This document shows, piece after piece, positions 33,529-42,660 of a stretch of 64,000 nt of DNA; within the stretch, counting starts at the first letter, position 1; the number at the start of each line of letters is the position of its first letter. The translations under genes were made by a program, and so were the position numbers. Source of the stretch: Haladaptatus halobius (lineage in GTDB: Archaea > Halobacteriota > Halobacteria > Halobacteriales > Haladaptataceae); assembly GCF_020618475.1 (NCBI RefSeq), contig NZ_CP085336.1, positions 248,001 to 312,000 of the forward strand. The letters are read 5' to 3'. The notes below the pieces were generated by a model. It had not been told where the DNA came from. It searched no databases and saw only the letters and a list, made by a program, of their open reading frames with translations.

Positions 33529-34089
33529 TTATGAGTCACCGTCGCTTTGAGTGAGATTTTCAAGGAAGGTATCAGCGAACACGATCACGAGGAACGCACC
33601 AAAGAGGTTGAAAACAATATCAAGAAAAGTATCTTTCTTACCATAAGACACTAGTAGGGGATCGAGGCCCATCCGGCGCGAGAGAAAGTGGATGGCGTAC
33701 TCCGCGAGTTCCCAGAGGACACCAATAGCAAACACACCAGCGAGAACGTGGGGACGAGGATCTCGGTCGCGCTGACGGGAAATCACATGAATGAATCCAC
33801 CAAGGATAGTCGCAGAGTGAGTATGGGTGAGGTGGTCCCACCACCATATGTCGTCGTACGGGCCAAGCATCCCCACGGCATGCATGAGCATCCCCGTCTT
33901 CACGTATACACGCTGCCACGGTCGGAGTGTAACCCCGTACTGATGTTCGACGACGACTGGAAAATAGGTGGCCGCGAAGGCGAGAACTGCATTCACGATT
34001 GCTCCTGGGTTTCGACATCGGATTCCTTCGAAAAATACGGCGGCGATAGCACCACGCAAACCTTCTTCAAGCCAATTTGAGATCGTCAT
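33529..34089 (-). CDS. YjdF/DUF2238-like membrane protein
   Basis: 186 residues with about five hydrophobic helices. The central GPYDDIWWWDHLTHTHSATILGG motif, VLWELAEYAIHF, and a C-terminal YGKKDTFLDIVFNLFGAFL match the YjdF-type family (WxDxxxH, E-x-x-E/Y, DxxxN...G). The histidines and aspartates may bind metal within the membrane. Role unknown. Stand-alone. Confidence 0.7.
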   Translation of the reverse strand: MTISNWLEEGLRGAIAAVFFEGIRCRNPGAIVNAVLAFAATYFPVVVEHQYGVTLRPWQRVYVKTGMLMHAVGMLGPYDDIWWWDHLTHTHSATILGGFIHVISRQRDRDPRPHVLAGVFAIGVLWELAEYAIHFLSRRMGLDPLLVSYGKKDTFLDIVFNLFGAFLVIVFADTFLENLTQSDGDS

Positions 34090-34485
34090 GTTCGGGGTTT
34101 CTTCCTCGTAAATGAGACAGGTGGTGACCGATATACCATTCTTATTGAATGCTGCTGACCAAATGCGTTGTCGTTAGTGATGAGCCGACTACATTCCATG
34201 CTGTAACGTGCTCTCGTTCGACTGTTGGCACGCTGAATACGCACTACAGCCTGCGCATAGATTGATTCGGGGGTACCAGGAATTAGCCATTTCGCTTCTC
34301 ATAGCTAGGAAACACTTTTCACCCAGCTACTCAACATTCCAGTGGATGCGTTGTACACGTACTTCCTGCGGGTCAAGCACGGCCCGTGGGCGCGTTCCGA
34401 TCCGAGTATAGTACAAAGAGCTGGTTCTCTACAGTTGATCGATACGACATACCCACAAGCAGCATCATCGCTAGAGGTGAGTGCG
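34090..34485. other. Gap upstream of the ProRS-like gene
   Basis: About 400 bases with no gene recognised. An in-frame start at 34342 would add an unlikely 48-residue extension to the downstream gene. GAGGTGA at 34474-34480 is a good Shine-Dalgarno motif for ATG 34486. Confidence 0.5.
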
Positions 34486-35196
34486 ATGCGTCGTAGCGAC
34501 CTTTTCCTCCCCACGAGTCGAGCGACACACGGTGGAGGAATAAATACGACGCAACTACTGGTTCGAGCGGGCCTCATTCGACCCTTTGGTAGTGGGCTGT
34601 GGGGATTCACACCTGCTGGGCAGCGGGTTCGGCAGAAGGTGATCCATCGGCTCCAGACTGGATTGGATTCGATTGGCGGACAGCAAGTCTGTCTTCCGGG
34701 CCTTCAACATCGCCAGCGCTGGGAGCAGAGCGGGCGGTGGAAAACCTTCGAAGGCGAGATGTTCACGCTCGAAAATCGTGATGGCCAAGTGATGTGCTTG
34801 GCACCCAGCCACGAAGAGGGGATGGTACATCTCATGGATGGGCAGATTCGTTCGTACGACGATCTACCATTGTTGGTGTATCAGATTGAGTCGAAATTCC
34901 GGGATGATCACGCTTACAACGGGCTGATTCGCTGTAAAGAGTTCACGATGAAGGACGCTTATAGCTTCCATGCGAATGAAACGAGTCTCGATACGACGTA
35001 TAACGACGTCCGAGGAGCATACGAGCGCACTCACACAGATCTCGGCCTTGAGTTTACAATCGTCGAGGCAGATAACAGCGTGATGGGTGGCTCAACCTCT
35101 GAGGAGTTTATCGCCCCAGTCGAACATGGAAGTGTAGAGTTACTCTCTTGCACCGCCACAGAGTGTCGATTCGGAATATCAGACGAACATCGGTAA
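34486..35196 (+). CDS. Stand-alone prolyl-tRNA-synthetase-like catalytic fragment
   Basis: 236 residues matching the first part of bacterial-type ProRS: RRSDLFLPTSRATHGGG, LLVRAGLIRPFGSGLWGFTPAGQRV, QQVCLPGLQHRQRWEQSGRW (motif 1 region), FTLENRDG, APSHEEGMVHL, then motif 2 KFRDDHAYNGLIRCKEFTMKDAYSFH, and DNSVMGGSTSEEFIAP. It ends at SCTATECRFGIS, where ProRS passes into the insertion domain. Motif 3 and the anticodon-binding domain are absent. ATG 34486 has a GAGGTGA motif. Either a truncated acquired gene or a free-standing synthetase-like paralogue; cannot charge tRNA normally. Confidence 0.8.
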   Translation: MRRSDLFLPTSRATHGGGINTTQLLVRAGLIRPFGSGLWGFTPAGQRVRQKVIHRLQTGLDSIGGQQVCLPGLQHRQRWEQSGRWKTFEGEMFTLENRDGQVMCLAPSHEEGMVHLMDGQIRSYDDLPLLVYQIESKFRDDHAYNGLIRCKEFTMKDAYSFHANETSLDTTYNDVRGAYERTHTDLGLEFTIVEADNSVMGGSTSEEFIAPVEHGSVELLSCTATECRFGISDEHR

Positions 35197-35359
35197 GTGA
35201 AGCTTCACAACCTCCGTAATCGAGCGATTAGTCAGGCTCAGCAGTGAGTTTATACCCATTCAGCACTATTCATTGTTCGCAGAAAACCCGTCGGTCTATA
35301 ACATATATTATACGAAGGACTAGTACCGCAAACCAACCCGTCCAATACGAGTAGTTCCG

Positions 35360-35665
35360 ATGATTCCAGAGACCTCCAATACACCAGATCCGACCCGCCG
35401 GTACGTCACCTACTACGGTCAGACCGGAGCAACAGCCCTCACGACAACACTCGCCCATGCATTAGCCGATGCTATAGGTATCGATGTGACCGAGAGCGAG
35501 CAGGCTCTCTATCGGAGCGTGAATCCAGATGCCCTCGATCAGCTCTTTAAGCCCCAGTACGATGGGACACCCCGAAGCAATGGCCACATCACGTTTACTG
35601 TAAATGATCACTTGGTGATGGTCAGTGCAGATGGCCGGATTGAGATCACACCGTTATATGAATAG
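35360..35665 (+). CDS. HalOD1 domain protein
   Basis: 101 residues. ALTTTLAHALADAIGIDVTES, LYRSVNPDALDQLFKPQYDGTPRSNGHITFTVNDHLVMVSADGRIEI is the halobacterial output domain 1 (PF18545), including the VNPDALDxLF and HxxFxxxxxxVxVxxxG patterns. These stand-alone domains are thought to act in haloarchaeal signal transduction. An AT-rich TATA candidate lies before the ATG. Monocistronic. Confidence 0.85.
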   Translation: MIPETSNTPDPTRRYVTYYGQTGATALTTTLAHALADAIGIDVTESEQALYRSVNPDALDQLFKPQYDGTPRSNGHITFTVNDHLVMVSADGRIEITPLYE

Positions 35666-36147
35666 GATGCTGGGACGACAGTTGTTCGAGTTCTGGAAGT
35701 GATCGTAGAGTCAACGTGGGTGTTTGCTCTTTATGAGTTTGGTGAGAAGATCAGCTGCTTATCTTTGCTACTAGTAATAACACGACGAATAGAATCCTGC
35801 TTAGGCATTGTTCATTCGTTGGCTGTATCTGCTACCTCAAATAAGGCATTGCGTGGTTCGATATGGTTCACGAGAAAATTTTGCGTTCTCTCGCTTCTTG
35901 CTTTCCGTTTTAATTTCGATCGAGACGTCATGCAGGGTCTCTTGATTACACGTCTCGAACCGTTCGATAAACGCGTTTGCTCTGTGGTCTTTTACCCCCA
36001 TCGTCATTTACCCCCGAATACTCATGAGTACTGATGAGAACTTAATTTCTGCTTCACAGTACTATGTATTCAACGCCAGGCATTTACCACCAAAAAGTTT
36101 GAGGACGATCAGTTCAGGACCGAAACCTGCAGATTCGCCGTCAGATA
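35666..36147. other. Gap without convincing gene
   Basis: On the minus strand an ATG at 36007 opens 56 codons (TMGVKDHRANAFIERFETCNQETLHDV...), ending at 35837. It is unlike known families and not called. Nothing else seen. Confidence 0.35.
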
Positions 36148-36912
36148 TCACTGATACATGCTTGGCGTTGGTGACGAAGGTGGTGCGATCTGGTGATCTT
36201 GCACCATTTGTTGATATTGCTCTGCAACTTGGTGGAGCTGTTGTTCGATCGTATCGGCCTGTTCTTCAAGTTCAATCGTGTCGATATCGAACTCAACGAG
36301 CGGTTCCAGTGCAGTCTCAATAACCGCTTGGGCAGCGGTTGGATCCGGGAAAAACGGATTCGAGTGGACAATAAGCACGGCTGCTGGGATCTCGGCATGA
36401 TAGCAGTTATTGACTAATGCACCAGTTGCCCCACCAACGAGACCTGGTTCTTCCGCAAGTGGTATTCCAATATCGGTGAGTTCTGCCTCGACAGTGTCAG
36501 TCGTTGCGACCCCTGTGACGTCTCCGATTTGGCTTTCATTTTGCGCCGGCGCACCAACCAGAAAAATAGCCCGCTTGAATTCATTCGCTAAATCGTCCAA
36601 GACACATTGACTGAGCGCTTGATAGCTAAACGGAGGAATCGCAATATCACTTTGGAGCGTCATCACCGCTGGATCCTCACCTCGATAGACACGAACAAGA
36701 TCCTGAACACGCCCGTCATTAAAGGATGTGATCTGCGGAAATTCTTCAGAGTGAATTGTTCCGTACTGCTCAAGGTTGAGTTGTCGTGTGATTTGATCGA
36801 CTGCGATTGCAGCGACTAATCCATGGCCTGGGAGGCCTTCGACGAGTGTTGGTTGGTCTGTTTTGTATTCTGTACGTTGTTTAAACGTCACATGTGACTG
36901 GAAATCAGACAT
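36148..36912 (-). CDS. PAC2-family proteasome assembly chaperone-like protein
   Basis: 254 residues from MSDFQSHV. QPTLVEGLPGHGLVAAIAVDQITRQL, HSEEFPQITSFNDGRVQDLVRVYRG, AIFLVGAPAQNES, GVATTDTVEAELTDIGIPL and GATGALVNNCYHAEIPAAVLIVHSNPFFPDPTAAQAVI form a complete archaeal PAC2 domain, followed by a coiled-coil tail rich in E and Q. Archaeal members are presumed to help proteasome assembly. A longer in-frame start at 36984 is less likely. Monocistronic. Confidence 0.88.
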   Translation of the reverse strand: MSDFQSHVTFKQRTEYKTDQPTLVEGLPGHGLVAAIAVDQITRQLNLEQYGTIHSEEFPQITSFNDGRVQDLVRVYRGEDPAVMTLQSDIAIPPFSYQALSQCVLDDLANEFKRAIFLVGAPAQNESQIGDVTGVATTDTVEAELTDIGIPLAEEPGLVGGATGALVNNCYHAEIPAAVLIVHSNPFFPDPTAAQAVIETALEPLVEFDIDTIELEEQADTIEQQLHQVAEQYQQMVQDHQIAPPSSPTPSMYQ

Positions 36913-37416
36913 ACAGAGGTCTACGAGTACATCGCTCTTTACTATAGCGGCAAAGTAACCCGCTTGTTCACAGCAAGACGGCACCGTGCTGCTGGGAGCA
37001 AGTTTTAGGATTCGTCGAGGACACCGCGGTGGCCATTTCCACTGGCGCTTATGAAGGAAAGAGGACTTCGACTTCCCATCGTCGACTCAGAGTGACGAGA
37101 CCCAGACAACTTCGTTGAGCCCCTTACGTGTGGCCCATTCTCGAAACTCCGCATCGGCCAGTACCGTCTCGCTTGCATCGTCAACTACGACGAGTCCGTT
37201 CTCGAAGTCCATCGAATCGAACACCGAAGTGGTGTATACACCGCTGACGATTGAGGTTCGCAACGTCCCGTATGCATTGAAAGCTAGTCTTTACTGCTGT
37301 CTGGCGCGGTATTGTTGTTATCTCGCTCCGTCGACGGATCGAAGAATGATCGCACGATGAGGCAGGGGATCCTACGGTGAAGGAAGATCTTTCAATCGCC
37401 AGGCCGAACTCCGGAT
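36913..37416. other. Gap with a possible small frame at 37087-37212
   Basis: On the minus strand ATG 37212 to TGA 37087 reads MDFENGLVVVDDASETVLADAEFREWATRKGLNEV..., acidic and gene-like, and the same frame stays open upstream (RTLRTSIVSGVYTTSVF). It may be the end of a decayed protein. No family recognised. Confidence 0.35.
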
Positions 37417-37896
37417 ATGACTCTCTCCCGGACCGACGCGGTTGACCGAGAGATAATTCGGAGGCGCATACTCGCGTACATCGCGGATACTCTCCTGATC
37501 GCGGGGGCTATCTCGGCCTTCCGGAATGAGTCCAAACAATCCATCGGACGGCGTATCGCCGTCGGCACAGCGATAAGCGGTCTCATCGCGGTTCCGTACC
37601 ACATCTTCCTGGAAGGAGCGGCCGGCCAGACGCTCGGGAAGAAACTGTTTCGAATCACCGTGATAAAGGAAAGCGGCGAACCTTGTACGTATCATGCGGC
37701 AGCGATCCGTACTGTGTTCCGGGTCGTCGATTGGTTGCCGGTGGCATATCTCGTAGGTCTAACGTCGATGGCGGTTACCAAGCGTCGACAGCGGCTCGGT
37801 GATCTCGCCGCAGGTACGGTCGTCGTATACGAGGATGGACCACTGACTGAACTCGGGGGCCGGGACGCCCGTCGAGAGGACACGCCATGCACGTGA
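37417..37896 (+). CDS. RDD-family membrane protein
   Basis: 159 residues. RRRILAYIADTLLIAGAI at the start (R then D in the first helix), VPYHIFLEGAAGQTLGKKLFRITVIKESGEP, and FRVVDWLPVAYLVGL...RRQRLGDLAAGTVVVYE are the RDD family's three helices with the conserved R, D, D and QTxGK motif. Membrane-embedded, function poorly defined. The end overlaps the next gene by 10 bases, so they are co-transcribed. Confidence 0.85.
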   Translation: MTLSRTDAVDREIIRRRILAYIADTLLIAGAISAFRNESKQSIGRRIAVGTAISGLIAVPYHIFLEGAAGQTLGKKLFRITVIKESGEPCTYHAAAIRTVFRVVDWLPVAYLVGLTSMAVTKRRQRLGDLAAGTVVVYEDGPLTELGGRDARREDTPCT

Positions 37897-38600
37897 GTAT
37901 TCCCCTCGCCTTCGGCTGGCGTCATCTCCTGTTTGCAAACTGGCCCGTAAGCACGGACCGTCTCGCCGCTCACCTCCCCGATGTACTTGCCGTCGACGAA
38001 TACGACGGCACCGGCTGGGTATCTATTATTCCGTTTGTCAACGTCAAGACCCGTCCGCGTGGCCTTCCGGCGTGGACTGGTATTCGCCTTCCTGAGTTGA
38101 ACGTGCGAACGTACGTTACCTACGGCGGCGAACCAGGCATCTATTTTTTCAGCTTGGACGCGCAGGGACTTCTTAGTGTACTCGGTGCTCGCCTCACCCA
38201 CTATCTACCGTACTACTATGCACGGGGTCGCTTTCGGTGGACAGACGGACAGGTTAACGTCGTAAGCCGGCGGTGCCATCCGGGTGACAGACCCGCGGCT
38301 TTCGAAGCTTCGTACTGGCCGGCGGGTGAACCGTTCGTGGCCGAGCCCGACTCCCTCGAAGAATTCCTTACCGAACGACGACGACTGTACACGCAAGCCC
38401 CCGATGGAACCGTCCACTACACAGACGTCGACCACGAGCGGTGGACACTCTACCCCGCAGAGATGGCGGTCGACGAAAACACCTTATTTAAAGCGAACAG
38501 CCTCCCATCTCCAAACACCCAGCCAGAACTCTACTACAGTCCCGGCGTTGACGTGGAAACCAGTCGAAGCGAACCGCTATACAGTACCAACGCACGGTGA
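37887..38600 (+). CDS. DUF2071 (YqjF-like) protein, first tandem copy
   Basis: 237 residues. WRHLLFANWPVSTDRLAAHLP at the N terminus, FVNVKTRPRGLPAWTGIRLPELNVRTYVTYGGEPGIYFFSLDA in the centre and CHPGDRPAAFEASYWP are the DUF2071 core, a beta-barrel related to acetoacetate decarboxylase. Cytoplasmic, enzyme activity unknown. Overlaps the RDD gene. 73 bases before a second copy on the same strand. Confidence 0.85.
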   Translation: MHVSIPLAFGWRHLLFANWPVSTDRLAAHLPDVLAVDEYDGTGWVSIIPFVNVKTRPRGLPAWTGIRLPELNVRTYVTYGGEPGIYFFSLDAQGLLSVLGARLTHYLPYYYARGRFRWTDGQVNVVSRRCHPGDRPAAFEASYWPAGEPFVAEPDSLEEFLTERRRLYTQAPDGTVHYTDVDHERWTLYPAEMAVDENTLFKANSLPSPNTQPELYYSPGVDVETSRSEPLYSTNAR

Positions 38601-38673
38601 TGGTCCGCCGAGGTCCCGGGGAGAGGCGGTGCGTAGGCAGAACAGTCGTGTCGGTCGCGCCCCGAAATATCAC

Positions 38674-39381
38674 ATGGTCATCCCGGTGACTCTCGGAATG
38701 GAACGCGTGCTCTTCGTGAACTGGGCGATTGATCCGGCCGTCGTCGCCCCGCACCTCCCACGGTCGCTGTCCGTCGACACCTTCGACGGGCGGGCGTGGC
38801 TCACGGCTGTCGCACTGGAGAACGTCGACGTACGACCGCGCGGCCTCCCCGCCGCAGTGGGCTTCGACATCCCGGAGGTCAACTTCCACACGAAAGTCAC
38901 GTGCGGGGGAGTCCCCGGCATTTACTACTTCAGCGTGGACGTGGGGTCCATACTCGGGACGGCCTTACCGCGGTTGTTCTACCATGCACCCTATCACTAC
39001 GCAGACGTCGAGCTTCAGCCGGTCGACGGCGGCCAGCGAGTAACGTGTCGGCGGCGGCATCCGGGGAGTCGACCCCTCCACTTCGACGCCCGGTACGGGC
39101 CGTCCGGTGGCGAACTCGACGTGGAACCGGACTCGCTCGCCTGGTTCCTCACCGAGCGACACCGGTTCTTCACGGAGACCCTCGACGAGACGGTGTACTC
39201 CGCCGCGATCCGACACGAGCAGTGGCCACTGCGTCGCGCCGAGGCGACCGTCGAGCGGAACAGATTGTTTCGCGCCAACGGGTTCGGCGAACCTCCGGAG
39301 GGACCAGTTTCCTACTACAGTCACGGCGTCTGCGCAGAGATGACTCGGTGTCGGCCTTGGTGGGCGTCAGCACACGCGTGA
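38674..39381 (+). CDS. DUF2071 (YqjF-like) protein, second tandem copy
   Basis: 235 residues from MVIPVTLG. ERVLFVNWAIDPAVVAPHLPRSLSVDTFDGRAWLT and VDVRPRGLPAAVGFDIPEVNFHTKVTCGGVPGIYYFSVDVG align with the upstream copy. The duplication is old, because many positions differ. GC-rich, with many shadow frames. Part of an RDD-DUF2071-DUF2071 cluster; substrate unknown. Confidence 0.85.
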   Translation: MVIPVTLGMERVLFVNWAIDPAVVAPHLPRSLSVDTFDGRAWLTAVALENVDVRPRGLPAAVGFDIPEVNFHTKVTCGGVPGIYYFSVDVGSILGTALPRLFYHAPYHYADVELQPVDGGQRVTCRRRHPGSRPLHFDARYGPSGGELDVEPDSLAWFLTERHRFFTETLDETVYSAAIRHEQWPLRRAEATVERNRLFRANGFGEPPEGPVSYYSHGVCAEMTRCRPWWASAHA

Positions 39382-39423
39382 ATCGTTTCGCGGACGCCAG
39401 CTACCGACGAGACGGACTGCTGA

Positions 39424-40326
39424 TCACCGGGGCCGTCGGGACTCGCCATCCCCCGCGAGGAGGCTGATGGCGAGGTTCGTGACGGCGTCCCGGCGACGAT
39501 CGGATAGGAGACTCCCCGCGGCGATCCAGCACCTCGCCAGGAGGCTCATCAGATAGTAGGCGTCGGGATTCTCTTCGGTCGCCGCGCGAAGTATCGTTTT
39601 CGCGACCACGGACGAATCGGCGACGCCGGGAACGTCGGCGTCGACGGCTTCCAGTCGTCCGAGGAGGTCATAGAGTCCGGTATGGTGCTGGGATCGCTTG
39701 AGCCGACGAGTCTCATCGACGGCACGCTCGAAAAAGTCCGTCGCCGTCAGCCAGGGTTCGATCACGACGACGTCGACGCCGGTCCCGTACAGCTCCTGTC
39801 GGAGCGCGTCGCTCATCGCTCGCAGCGCGAACTTCGAGCCGCAGTAGACGCCTGTCCCTGGCAGGACGAATCGGTCCACGGCGCTGGAGACGTTCACGAT
39901 CCGGCCGGCGTCTCGGGAGCGCATGTGCGGGAGGACGGCGCGAACGAGGCGATGAGGGCCGAAGACGTTGACGTCGAACTGCCGGACAACATCCGATGTG
40001 GGAACGTCCTCGACGGCCCCGAGTTGCCCGTAGCCCGCGTTGTTCACGAGGCAGTCGATGCGACCCTCCGCAGTGAGCACACCATCGACGACGGCGGTGA
40101 CGTTCGCCTCGTTCGTCACGTCGAGAGCGGCGGTCTTCGCGCCCCGATCGGCCAGCCCACCGAGGTCGTGCCTATCGCGCGCCGTCGCATACACCGTCCA
40201 GTCCGCCGCTAGGAAGGCGCGAACCGTCTTCCGGCCAATTCCGGTCGAACAACCAGTGATGAGGGCCGTCTCGCCGCCGCTTGTCTCCGTCCGGTCGTCG
40301 ATTACGCGACCCATCATTGATGTCAT
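39424..40326 (-). CDS. Short-chain dehydrogenase/reductase
   Basis: 300 residues. ALITGCSTGIGRKTVRAFL (TGxxxGIG cofactor motif), CLVNNAGYGQLG (NNAG), IVNVSSAV with the catalytic Ser, and GVYCGSKFALRAM (YxxxK) are present, so a classical SDR with full catalytic residues. The C-terminal extension of about 60 residues after the core resembles long-chain alcohol or steroid-type SDRs. Starts four bases after the ASTE/AspA gene's stop, so it is likely its operon partner. Substrate unknown. Confidence 0.88.
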   Translation of the reverse strand: MTSMMGRVIDDRTETSGGETALITGCSTGIGRKTVRAFLAADWTVYATARDRHDLGGLADRGAKTAALDVTNEANVTAVVDGVLTAEGRIDCLVNNAGYGQLGAVEDVPTSDVVRQFDVNVFGPHRLVRAVLPHMRSRDAGRIVNVSSAVDRFVLPGTGVYCGSKFALRAMSDALRQELYGTGVDVVVIEPWLTATDFFERAVDETRRLKRSQHHTGLYDLLGRLEAVDADVPGVADSSVVAKTILRAATEENPDAYYLMSLLARCWIAAGSLLSDRRRDAVTNLAISLLAGDGESRRPR

Positions 40327-40330
40327 CCGT

Positions 40331-41341
40331 TCACCGCGCTCCCCTCGTGGTCTCGACGATTCGTAGCGTCGAGTCGTCGACGGCTGCGATGTGACAGAGG
40401 GGGCTACCCGGGTAGACGACCGGGTTTTCGAGCCTGCTGAAGAGAATCCCCGCGAAGGGTGCCTCGACGTCCGTCAGTTCTCGGTCGAAGGGATTCCGGA
40501 TCGTGCAGAGGAACTCGCCCTCGCGGACGGGATCGGCGTTCGAAACGTCCATGTCGACGATCCCGCCCGCGTCCGCACGGAGCCATTCCCGCTTGTCGGG
40601 ATCGACGATCGATCGCCATCCCGGCCACTCCACGGCGTCGGCGGGACGGAGCTCGAACTCGGCGAGCACGTTCTGGACGCCCCTGACACCGTCTTCGATC
40701 ACCTCGTCTTGGAACCGGTTTGCTTCGCCCATCTCCACGACGATCGTCGGCGTTCCCGCTTCGGTCGCGGCGCGTCGGAGCGAGTTCGGTGGTCCCGCCC
40801 CGTCGACGATGAGATTCGTGCCGAACGCGTGCGCCAGTCGCGACGCCTCAGGGTCGTCGAGGTCACCGCGAGCGTGGATTACGTTGGTCCGTCCACCCGT
40901 CGACGTGTGGAAGTCGATGCCGAAGTCACACGGCTCTATGAAATTGGCGTACACCTGGCGGGCGATCCGCTCTGAGGTCGTTCCGTCCTCGCTGCCGGGA
41001 AACGAACGGTTCAGGTCGTCCTCGGCCGGAACGGCACGCTCTTGCACATTGGACCCGGGGACGTTCACGACGTGGACGCAGACGAGGGTCCCGGCGAGGT
41101 CGTCGTGATCGAGGTCGTCAACGACGCGCCGCAGGACATCGATACCGTTGAGTTCGTTCCCGTGAACGGCCACAGTAAGGAACGCAGTCGATCCCCCCTC
41201 TTCACCGTTGATCACCGTGATGGGGACGCGGATCGGGTCGCTCACGTACGCCTCGCTAACTTCGAACCGGAAGTGCTCAGTCTCGCCGGGATCGACGCTT
41301 CCACCCTCGTATCGGAATGGTTCTGGCGTGTGGGACGGCAT
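40331..41341 (-). CDS. Succinylglutamate desuccinylase/aspartoacylase-family zinc hydrolase
   Basis: 336 residues from MPSHTPEP. LTVAVHGNELNGIDVL carries the HxxE zinc site, VNVPGSNVQERAVPAEDDLNRSFPG the substrate-binding NPD..NR-like region, and GIDFHTSTGGR the second zinc histidine; IVVEMGEANR holds the catalytic Glu. A C-terminal beta domain (AGGIVDMDV...GSPLCHIA) resembles a lipoyl-like fold. It deacylates an N-acyl amino acid or similar amide. First gene of a two-gene unit with the SDR. Confidence 0.88.
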   Translation of the reverse strand: MPSHTPEPFRYEGGSVDPGETEHFRFEVSEAYVSDPIRVPITVINGEEGGSTAFLTVAVHGNELNGIDVLRRVVDDLDHDDLAGTLVCVHVVNVPGSNVQERAVPAEDDLNRSFPGSEDGTTSERIARQVYANFIEPCDFGIDFHTSTGGRTNVIHARGDLDDPEASRLAHAFGTNLIVDGAGPPNSLRRAATEAGTPTIVVEMGEANRFQDEVIEDGVRGVQNVLAEFELRPADAVEWPGWRSIVDPDKREWLRADAGGIVDMDVSNADPVREGEFLCTIRNPFDRELTDVEAPFAGILFSRLENPVVYPGSPLCHIAAVDDSTLRIVETTRGAR

Positions 41342-41482
41342 ACCGAGTATCACGGGTGGCACGTCGAAAAAGGACGGGGTGGAGACGTGACCCCGACACG
41401 CGATCGATTGGAGTCGCTCGTTCCACGTCCGATTCGAACATGACCACAGCGTTGCATTCTCCGTCACTTCGTTCGGCAGAAC

Positions 41483-42036
41483 TCATGGATCCGGTGCAGG
41501 TTCTGATTCTGCCTGTGGCTGGTTCCGTCCAGGAGATTTGACTAAGGCGTCATCGCCGCAAACGATGGTGTAGCCGCCGATGACGAACAGCAGGCCCCAC
41601 GCGAGGAACGCGAGGTCCCACAGGAGGACGGGACCGGGGCCGTCGGGCTAGACGTGGTGGACGCCCAGCAGGTGGTGGTCAATGATCTCCTCGACGACGT
41701 TGAACAACCCCCAGCCGAGGACGGCCGACCCGAACAGTGTCCGGCCCGAGACGGGACGTTCGGCGTTCGCCACGCCCGCCACAGCAGGACGATTCCGACA
41801 ACGGTAAAGATGTACGTCACTGCGTGGAAGAGCCCGTCGAGCAATACGTTCAGTCGCAGGCCACTCACGGTCGTCGTATCGGTGACGGCGGAGGCCATGT
41901 GGTGCCACCGGAGAATCTGGTGTAAGACGATGCCGTCGAAGAACCCGCCCAGTCCCAAGCCGAGGAGAATCCCGGCCTGCACGAGCGGCTTGGCTCGCCG
42001 CGGCAACCCGAACCATGTCTCGGCCTGATCGCTCAT
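41483..42036 (-). pseudogene. DUF2243 membrane protein, frameshifted and with stop
   Basis: From ATG 42036: AGILLGLGLGGFFDGIVLHQILRWHHM and DGLFHAVTYIFTVVGIVLLWRAW are the first DUF2243 helices; a frameshift near 41735-41765 leads to GRTLFGSAVLGWGLFNVVEEIIDHHLLGVHHV, a TAG (TAGCCCGAC), and then PVLLWDLAFLAWGLLFVIGGY. All four expected helices are present but cannot be read as one protein. The TAG position is immediately after the conserved HHV motif. Confidence 0.75.
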
Positions 42037-42502
42037 AAGAGGCGTACGGGCTGTAGGCAGAAAAGCGCGCATTATCCACAGACGACGTAACTATCCGAAC
42101 GAGAGGAAAACTGGACATCGACACCCAAGATTGTTCGATCTGCACATCATCCTACCAGATGTTTCAATAATGATTGTTTTGAACATATCCCGGGTAGCTC
42201 ATCCTATATGCATTGAGAAGGCCAGTCTCAACTACTGCCAGGAACGCATATGACCACAACCTCGGAGTTTGGCCCAGTGATGCATGCCTTCTTTTCACGC
42301 TGCCCACTCTGAATAGCGTCGAGTCTACGGATTCTCCACTGGAACTATACACCTCTTATTTTGCCGGTAGACACGCATCAGAATCCCATTCTCTGGAGTT
42401 GTGATAGCCCAACCCAGTCACTTCACGGTAAAGGAAGAGTTTGAGCATCCCCTGGAACTGATGCCGACTAGGGAGCTAATTAATATACCTGAAGTCGGCT
42501 CA
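42037..42502. other. Gap between DUF2243 remnant and the hairpin repeat
   Basis: No gene recognised. AT-richer than the flanks. Marks the left edge of the mobile-looking zone. Confidence 0.4.
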
Positions 42503-42585
42503 GTACGATTCGTCATGCACAGTCTCCCGCGAAATTTGGACTGTCAAGCTAAATTCCGCGGTTGGCTATGCATGACGAATCGTAC
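42503..42585. repeat. 83-bp inverted repeat (long hairpin)
   Basis: The first 17 bases, GTACGATTCGTCATGCA, pair perfectly with the last 17 (42569-42585). The inner arms (42520-42537 and 42551-42568) still pair at about 13 of 18 positions, leaving a 13-base loop. A frame reading through it (42401-42664) is an artefact of symmetry. Could be a tiny MITE, a recombination site or a regulatory RNA hairpin. No obvious target-site duplication. Confidence 0.65.
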
Positions 42586-42660
42586 CTGCCCATCATGGGG
42601 TGACACGGCCGCTACGGTTATCCGTGTCCTTCCGGTAGTAAATGATGGGAGAATGACATC

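Noticed and set aside
38284..38673. Upstream extension of the second DUF2071 gene
   Set aside because: The in-frame extension overlaps the end of the first copy in another frame and reads as low-complexity shadow sequence.
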